Source of the DNA: Phycisphaerales bacterium
Lineage (GTDB): Bacteria > Planctomycetota > Phycisphaerae > Phycisphaerales > UBA1924
NCBI GenBank assembly: GCA_030680655.1
Contig: JAUXUZ010000451.1
Span: 1 to 7,617 of the forward strand
Reading direction: 5' to 3'
Length of the DNA: 7,617 bases
Shown here: in pieces, positions 1 to 5,700 of the stretch
Layout of the letters: each line of letters opens with the position of its first letter
Numbering within the stretch: position 1 is the first letter of the stretch
The notes under the pieces: model-generated
Database searches by the model: none
Seen by the model: the letters and a program-made list of their open reading frames with translations, nothing else
What the model was told of the DNA's origin: nothing
Made by a program: the position numbers and the translations under genes

Positions 1-609
1 GCCGAGCACGAGTTCAACGCCAGCACCTTCACCTGCCGCGTCGTCGCCGGCACACTCAGCGACATGCACGGCGCCGTCTGCGGCGGCATCGCCGCCCTCA
101 AGGGCCCCCTCCACGGCGGCGCCAACGAGATGGCCATGGAGATGCTCAAGGAGATCTTCAAGGACGTCGGCGAGGCGGGCATCGGCACGCCAAAGGTTGA
201 CGAGTGGATGGAGAAGGCCTTCACCTCCAAGCGCAAGCTCATGGGCTTCGGGCACCGCGTTTACAAGAACGGCGACCACCGCGCCGGCATCCTCCACAAC
301 CTCGGCAAGAAAATGGCCGCCGGCCTCCAGGGCACGTTCGGCGGGCTCGCCGCGCCCAAGTGGTTCCAGCTTGGCGAGCAGGTCCAGAAGATCATGCTCG
401 ACAAGAAGGCCATCCACCCCAACGTCGACTTCCCCTGCGGCATGACCTATTTCACCATGAAGATCCCCGTGCCCCAGTACACGCCCATCTTCGTCGCCGC
501 CCGCATCACCGGCTGGTGCGCCCACATCAGCGAGCAGCACGCCGATAACCGACTGATCCGCCCGCTGAGCATCTATACCGGTCCCGCCGAGAAGAAGTGG
601 AACGGCTGA
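1..609 (+). CDS. gltA: Citrate synthase, C-terminal part (5' truncated by window edge)
   Basis: This is the last 202 codons of a citrate synthase, the cytoplasmic enzyme that condenses acetyl-CoA with oxaloacetate at the entry to the TCA cycle. Frame 1 is open from base 1, starting AEHEFNASTF, and ends at TGA 607-609. The full family is about 370-430 residues, so roughly half is missing. The three catalytic residues are visible: His38 in GPLHGGAN (112-114), His85 in GFGHRVY (253-255) and Asp143 in NVDFPCG (427-429), with spacing close to that of known citrate synthases. The tail YTPIFVAARITGW...NRLIRP..IYTGP is also typical. The usual GDPRA after GFGHRVY reads GDHRA here. A 2-methylcitrate synthase belongs to the same fold and cannot be excluded from this half, so the symbol is provisional. 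The ATG at 64-66 is an internal Met, not the start. Confidence 0.93.
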   Translation, partial: AEHEFNASTFTCRVVAGTLSDMHGAVCGGIAALKGPLHGGANEMAMEMLKEIFKDVGEAGIGTPKVDEWMEKAFTSKRKLMGFGHRVYKNGDHRAGILHNLGKKMAAGLQGTFGGLAAPKWFQLGEQVQKIMLDKKAIHPNVDFPCGMTYFTMKIPVPQYTPIFVAARITGWCAHISEQHADNRLIRPLSIYTGPAEKKWNG

Positions 610-663
610 CCCCCGGCCCGCGCAGAAACCCAGCCCCCCGTCCCGCGTACAGTCAGGGCAGCT

Positions 664-1059
664 ATGGCCTCAGACCGCCGCAAGCTCCACCCCACCCTTG
701 AGCACCTGGTAGACACCGGGCGAGGGTACTTCGGCCATCTCCGACTCAAGACCTTCTCCCTCGTCGCCGGTATCGCCCTCGCAGCCGCGGCCCTGCTGCT
801 GTGGACCCCCTTCACGTGGATCCCGGTCGTCGGCGTGGCGGTCGCCGCGGCCGTGGTGGCCGTCAACCGCGCAGGCCACCGCCTCACCCAGCCGGTCTGC
901 TACCACTGCGGCCAGGAGCTCAAGGGCCTGCCCGATGGCGAGCACGGCATCCTCTGCCCCGGCTGCGGCGCTCTCCATCAGGGCCGGCGGATGGCCCTGG
1001 GCAACCGCCCAGACCCCCGCTCAGCCGTTGACGATGAGGCCGACGACCGCCTGACCTGA
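664..1059 (+). CDS. Small two-helix membrane protein with C-terminal zinc ribbon, hypothetical
   Basis: This is a 131-residue protein with no family I can name. Residues 1-29 are polar and basic. About 30-47 and 52-67 are hydrophobic, separated by a TPFTW turn, and look like a helical hairpin in the membrane. Residues 79-102 form a four-cysteine zinc-ribbon motif (Cys79, Cys82, Cys98, Cys101; CYHCGQELKGLP then CPGCG). The tail is charged and rich in Asp. The motif resembles the CxxCGYxLxGLP...CPECG ribbon seen in many small planctomycete membrane proteins, which is the main clue to taxonomy. The ATG at 664 is the first start in the frame, but no good Shine-Dalgarno precedes it. The gene lies 54 bp after the citrate synthase stop on the same strand, with no evident terminator between, so cotranscription is possible. 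Zinc binding and membrane insertion are inferred from sequence, and the function is unknown. Confidence 0.72.
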   Translation: MASDRRKLHPTLEHLVDTGRGYFGHLRLKTFSLVAGIALAAAALLLWTPFTWIPVVGVAVAAAVVAVNRAGHRLTQPVCYHCGQELKGLPDGEHGILCPGCGALHQGRRMALGNRPDPRSAVDDEADDRLT

Positions 1060-1112
1060 ACGCTCGTTTCTCCCCGCCGCCGCCCCCGGTCCTCACCACC
1101 ATGTGAATGAAA

Positions 1113-1136
1113 AAGCCCCGGTCTGCACCGGGGCTT
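1113..1136 (-). terminator. Rho-independent terminator downstream of tig, possibly bidirectional
   Basis: A perfect 9-bp inverted repeat, AAGCCCCGG (1113-1121) and CCGGGGCTT (1128-1136), encloses a 6-nt loop. On the minus strand the stem runs into a total of five T residues followed by CATTCAC, a classical terminator about 86 bp beyond the tig stop. On the plus strand the stem is followed only by CTGTGTG, so it would be a weaker stop for the converging zinc-ribbon gene ending at 1059. Confidence 0.85.
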
Positions 1137-1173
1137 CTGTGTGAACTGGTGCTTTGAGCGTCTCTTGCCCGGC

Positions 1174-1192
1174 CGCTCATCACGCCTGAGCG
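1174..1192. other. Short inverted repeat in the convergent gap
   Basis: CGCTCA (1174-1179) and TGAGCG (1187-1192) form a 6-bp stem with a 7-nt loop, between the tig stop and its terminator. There is no adjacent T-tract. It may be a 3'-UTR hairpin, or chance in GC-rich DNA. Confidence 0.25.
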
Positions 1193-1222
1193 AGAGGAGC
1201 AGCCGCGAGAATCAGCGGGCGA

Positions 1223-2626
1223 TTACTTCTTCTGGCCCTTCTCGGCCGCGGCCTTGTTCTCAGCCTCGATCTGCTTGTTGTACTCTTCAAGCGGCAGCTC
1301 GGTGATGCTCGCCTTGGCGATGATCGCGTCCATCGTCTTGTGCTCGCGGAGCTGGTTGTAGATGCCGCCGATCATGTTGCTCTGGATCAGCTGCTGGCGG
1401 AGCTTCTCGGGGCGCTCGTTGCGCTCCTGGGCCATCTGGGCGATCCGCCCGTTGATCTCAGCCTCAGAGACCTTCACGCCCAGCTCCTCGGCCGCGCGGT
1501 CGAGCACGAAGAAGAGCTTGAGGTCGCGCACGGCGTCGAACGTGCTCGCGGCGCGGAGCTCGGCCATGTTCTCTTCGATCTTGCCCGCATCGACGCCGCG
1601 GTAGAGCAGCTCGAGGCGGCGGCGCTCCATGTTCCGGCCGATCTGGTCGGCCGTCAGGCGCTGGGGCAGGTCCATCTTGATCTCTTCGAGCAGGTGCTTG
1701 GCCAGCTGCGTGCGCATCGCGACCTGCTGGTCGATCTTCACCCGCTGGTCCTGGCGCTCGCGCAGGGCCTGACGCAGTGCCGACTCGTCGGTCATGCCAA
1801 AGCGTGCGACAAGGTCGGCGGGGGGCGCGGGGATGATGCGGTCGCACCGGGCGGGCGTGTACTCGATCGTCAGCGCCATGCCGCGGAGCTTCTCGTTCTC
1901 GTGCTGCTCGGGGCCCTTGGTCTTGATGGTGACCTTCTCGCCCACCTTGACGGCGCCAAGCTGCGTGGAGAGGTCCTCGACCACCAGCCCGACGATCATC
2001 CCCTTGGGGGCCTTGTCGGCGGTGGGCAGCTGCACCACGATGCCGTCAGACTCGAAGTAGGTCGCCCCGTCTGAGCCGGTCATCTTCGCGTGCCCGGTCA
2101 GGTAGTCGCCCGGCTCGGGGTTCGGACGCTCCTCGAGCGCACCCTCCTGGATGCCCAGCGTCTTCAGGTCGGCTTCGACCATCTCGTCGGTCACCGACAT
2201 CTGCGGCTTGCGGATGGCCAAGCCCTCAAACTTCGGCAGCTCGAACTCAGGCAGCACCTCGATCTCAACCTCAAAGACAAACGGCTTGCCCGAGGTCAGC
2301 TCGATCTTGTCGATGTCCTTCGCGATCGGGTTGCCCAGCACGCGCAGCTTGTGCTCCTGCACCGCCGACTGCACCGCGGTGCCCACCAGCGTCTCCTTGG
2401 CCTGCTTGCTCACGGCGCCACCGAAGCGCTTCTCGATCAGCCGGCGCGGCGCGCGACCCTTGCGGAACCCGGGCAGTTCGGCCTGACTCACCGCGGCCTC
2501 GAGCGAGAAACCGAGCGACTCGGTCACCGTCTCGGCCGGGATCTCGATGGTCAGCTTCTTGCGGCTGGGGCCCGCGTCGGTGACCGTGACTTTGTTGGCA
2601 ACAGCAGTGGGGGATGCGCTGGACAC
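1223..2626 (-). CDS. tig: Trigger factor (ribosome-associated chaperone)
   Basis: This 467-residue protein matches the usual 430-460 residues of trigger factor, the chaperone that docks at the ribosomal exit tunnel and shields nascent chains. The N-terminal ribosome-binding domain carries the signature GFRKGRAPRRLIEKRFG (residues 53-69), including the GFRK docking loop, after a GPSRKKLTIEIPAE strand. About 170-265 is a shortened, degenerate FKBP-like PPIase domain: VGEKVTI and HENEKLRGMALTIEY are recognisable, but the IPGFE-type active-site segment is not. About 268-467 is the helical C-terminal substrate-binding domain, ending in a Lys- and Glu-rich tail. The start is the GTG at 2624-2626, with GGAG eight bases upstream. 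The frame is open to an ATG at 2752, but that extension reads through a terminator and has no trigger-factor homology. The gene is followed by its own terminator rather than by clpP, so it looks monocistronic. Confidence 0.93.
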   Translation of the reverse strand: MSSASPTAVANKVTVTDAGPSRKKLTIEIPAETVTESLGFSLEAAVSQAELPGFRKGRAPRRLIEKRFGGAVSKQAKETLVGTAVQSAVQEHKLRVLGNPIAKDIDKIELTSGKPFVFEVEIEVLPEFELPKFEGLAIRKPQMSVTDEMVEADLKTLGIQEGALEERPNPEPGDYLTGHAKMTGSDGATYFESDGIVVQLPTADKAPKGMIVGLVVEDLSTQLGAVKVGEKVTIKTKGPEQHENEKLRGMALTIEYTPARCDRIIPAPPADLVARFGMTDESALRQALRERQDQRVKIDQQVAMRTQLAKHLLEEIKMDLPQRLTADQIGRNMERRRLELLYRGVDAGKIEENMAELRAASTFDAVRDLKLFFVLDRAAEELGVKVSEAEINGRIAQMAQERNERPEKLRQQLIQSNMIGGIYNQLREHKTMDAIIAKASITELPLEEYNKQIEAENKAAAEKGQKK

Positions 2627-2634
2627 GTGTGAGA

Positions 2635-2638
2635 CTCC
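2635..2638 (-). promoter_or_regulatory. Ribosome binding site deciding the tig start
   Basis: The minus strand reads GGAG, then eight bases (TCTCACAC), then GTG at 2626-2624. This is well-placed Shine-Dalgarno spacing and supports the GTG start over the upstream in-frame ATG at 2752. Confidence 0.65.
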
Positions 2639-2671
2639 GGGGACCGGGGCGGTTCTCCGACGATGGAAAAA

Positions 2672-2699
2672 CGCCCCCCGCCCGAGTGCGAAGGGGGCG
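2672..2699 (-). terminator. Rho-independent terminator of the Calx-beta protein gene
   Basis: On the minus strand CGCCCCC (2699-2693) pairs perfectly with GGGGGCG (2678-2672) over a 14-nt loop, and the stem is followed directly by TTTTT. It lies about 57 bp past the stop codon of the giant gene and 46 bp before the tig GTG. The spacing fits termination of the giant gene's transcript and implies that tig has its own promoter in or near this gap. Confidence 0.78.
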
Positions 2700-2722
2700 A
2701 TGGTATGCCCATAGAACGCGAT

Positions 2723-2742
2723 CCGACCGGCCCGCCGGTCAG
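2723..2742 (-). other. Small 3'-UTR hairpin after the giant gene
   Basis: GACCGG (2725-2730) and CCGGTC (2735-2740) form a perfect 6-bp stem with a 4-nt loop. In the minus-strand transcript it extends to 8 bp through a G-U wobble and a further C-G pair. There is no T-tract. It sits 14 bases past the stop codon at 2756-2758 and may stabilise the mRNA end, or may be chance. Confidence 0.4.
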
Positions 2743-2755
2743 GTCGTGACACCGA

Positions 2756-5700
2756 TCAGGCCGTGACGTCGATCGGGCTGCCAGCGTCCGTCACAGCGTT
2801 GTTGCCAGTGATGACGTCGCTGCCACCGGTGAGAATCGCGACCGTTGCTCCCGGGGTGTAGGTGCCGATCGCCGGGAACCCGCTGAGCGTGAGCGTGGGG
2901 CTCAGCGTCGTCGCCTGGCCCGGGGCCAGGTTGACAGCGAACGTCATCGTGCCGATGTTCGTCCGCGCTCCGCCCGCGGCCTGCAGGAAGAGCGTGACAC
3001 GCACGCTCGTCAGCGTTGTCGTCCCCTGGTTCTCGATGTTCACGTCGAACGTCATCTGCTGCCCGGTCGCCGAGCGTGAGAAGGTGTTCAGGCTGAACGA
3101 GCCGATCGAGATCGCCGCCAGATCGGCGAACACCGCGTTGGCGATGTTCAGCGAGGCGGTGTTCTGCGTGCCGCTCAGCGTGTACTGCTGCGACCCTGGA
3201 TCGGCCGCCAGCAGGTTGATCACGACCGTCTCGGTTGCCTCGGGCTCTACGTCCAGAGCCGGCGTCACGATCAGCGTGACCTGCGTCACCGTTCCGCTAA
3301 AGGTGACCGTCCCTTCGCCGGTGATCGAGTCAAAGTCAAACGTCGCACCCGCGATCGGCGTCATCGACAGCGTGTAGTCCACGCCCGGCGTCGCAGATCC
3401 AGAGACCGAGAAGTTCACCACGCTGGTCTGACCTGTGTTGCCGCCCGTGCGACGAACAGCAAACGAGCCGGTGTTGACCGTGCCGCTGGGTGTCTCAGCC
3501 GCAGACCCGTCAACCCTGACCACCGCGAACGTCGGCTCGTTGTCGGCGATCGTCGCCGCGACCGCCTGCTGGGCCGCGCTGCCCAGCCTGTACGCACTGT
3601 CTGGGGTCAACGTCATGATGGCCGTCTCGGTCCCTTCGACGATCAAGTCGTCGATCACGGTGAGCGTCACGTCAACAAACGCGGCGCCGGCCGGGATCGT
3701 CACCGTCCCGCTCAGCGCCTCGTAATCGTCGCCACTGGTTGCGGTGCCGCTCATCGTGTAGTTGACCACCAGGTCGGCGGTCCGTGCGCCCGTGCGGGTG
3801 ATGCGGTAGACGATCAAGTTCGCCGTGCCGGTGGTCACTTCCGCGCCTACGCCGTCACGGCGTGCCAGCGTCACCGTCGCCGCGTTGTCGGCGATGGTCA
3901 CCCTGGCCGTCTGCTGCGCAGCCGTGCCGAGCCGGTAGGCAGGGTCGGCGTCGAGCGTCACGATCACGGTCTCGGCGGGCTCGGCGACGCCGTCGTCGGT
4001 TACGTTAACGTCAATCACGGCGCTGGTCGCGCCAATCGGGATCGTCACGGTGCCAGTCAGCAGCGTGTAGTCATCGCCGTTGGTCGCGGTTCCAGTAATC
4101 GTGTAGTTCACCACAAGGTCGGCCGTTGTTCCGCCCGTGCGTGTCACACGGAACTGGCCGCGGTTGGGCGTGCCGCCGGTCACTTCTGCCGCCGCAGCGT
4201 CAGAAGCGGTCACCGTCACGGTCGGCTCGTTGTCGGTGATCGTCACCGTGGCCGTCCGCTGGGACGTGCTGCCCAGGCGGTACGACGCGTCGGCGTTGAG
4301 GGTCATGATCACCGTCTCGGTGTTCTCGGCAAGCAGATCGTCGGTGATGACCACCGGCACGTACACAAACGCTTCCCCAGCCGGGATCGTCGCCGTCCCC
4401 GTCAGCACCACATAGTCGGTGCCGTTGGTCGCCGTGCCGGTGATTGTGTAGAACACGCTCAGAGCCGCGGCGTTGCTGCCCTGCGCCCGGTTGATGCGGA
4501 AGCTGCCCGGGTTCTGCGTGCCCGTGGGAATTTCCGCCGCCGTGCGATCGTTGGCCGTAACGGTCACGGTCGACTCGTTGTCGGCGATCGTCACCGTCGC
4601 CACCCTGCGCGAAGCGATCGTTGTCACGTGGTAGCCGGCCCCCGGCTGCAGCGTGATGACGATGGTCTCGGAGCCCTCCCACAGCGCATCGTCAAAGATG
4701 ATCACCGGGTTGTCGTAGAAAGCAGCGTTCGCGGGAATCGCCATCTCTGTACCGATAAAGTCGATCCAGTCCAGGTTGCTCGCCGTGCCGGTCACCAGCA
4801 CATTGATCGTGAGCTGCTGGCTCATGTCGCCGCCGGTGCGGACGACGCGGAAGTTCCCGCTACTTAGCGTACCACCCGTCACCACCTCGCCCGCGATCGC
4901 GTCGGTCGCGATCAGCGTGATGATCGGCTCGTTGTCGGCGATCGTCACCGTCCGCGTGAGCTGCGTCGCCGATGTCGGCAGGCGGTAGGCGTCGTCGGCC
5001 ACCAGCGTCAGCGTCACCGTCTCGGTCGGCTCGGCCAGCAGGTCATCGGTTACCACCACATCGATCGTGGCGGTCGTCTGGCCGTCGAGGATCGTCACCG
5101 TGCCCGTGAGCAGCGTGTAGTCGTCACCGTTGGTCGCCGACCCGCTCACCGAATAGTGAACGACAAGGTCGCCCGCGGTGTTGGTCGATGGCCGCGTCAC
5201 CCGGAACTGGGCGTTGTTAGCCGCCTGCACGCCCGAGGTCTCCGCACCGATCGTGTCAACGGTTGACAGCGTCACCGTCGGCTCGTTGTCCAAGATCGTC
5301 ACCGTGCGCGAGCGCTGCGCCGCGCTGGTTGACAGCCGGTACGCGTCGTCCGCGACGAGGGTCACAATTACCGTCTCGGTGCTCTCCGCCAGCGCATCGT
5401 CGGTCACCACCACGTCGATCGTGGCGCTCGTCTGGCCGTCAAGGATCGTCACCGTTCCGGTGAGAAGCGTGTAATCGTCGCCGTTGGTGGCCGTTCCGCT
5501 CACCGTGTAGTGCACGATCATGTCACCCGCCGTGTTCGACGAGGGACGCGTCACGCGGAACTGCCCGCCGTTTGCGCTCAAACCGGCCGCACGCTCGGCC
5601 GCCGCGGCGTCGGTCGCGGTCAGGACCACGATCGGCTCGTTGTCGGCGATCGTCACCGTCGCGGACCGCTGCGCAACAACGCCGGTGATGTTGTAGGTCG

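Noticed and set aside
64..66. ATG at 64 as the start of citrate synthase
   Set aside because: The frame is open and homologous upstream (AEHEFNASTF...), so this is an internal Met of a gene cut by the window edge.
1340..2074. Long plus-strand open frame (244 codons) opposite tig
   Set aside because: It is a Leu-, Ala- and Asp-rich antisense frame produced by the GC-rich codon use of tig. It has no domain pattern or ribosome binding site, while the minus strand is clearly trigger factor.
2090..2632. Second plus-strand open frame opposite the N-terminal half of tig
   Set aside because: It has the same kind of low-complexity antisense composition and no recognisable motif.
2640..2720. A promoter for tig, such as the CATACC hexamer around 2705
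   Set aside because: Only a partial -10-like match is visible and no convincing -35 at proper spacing, so it is not supportable by eye.
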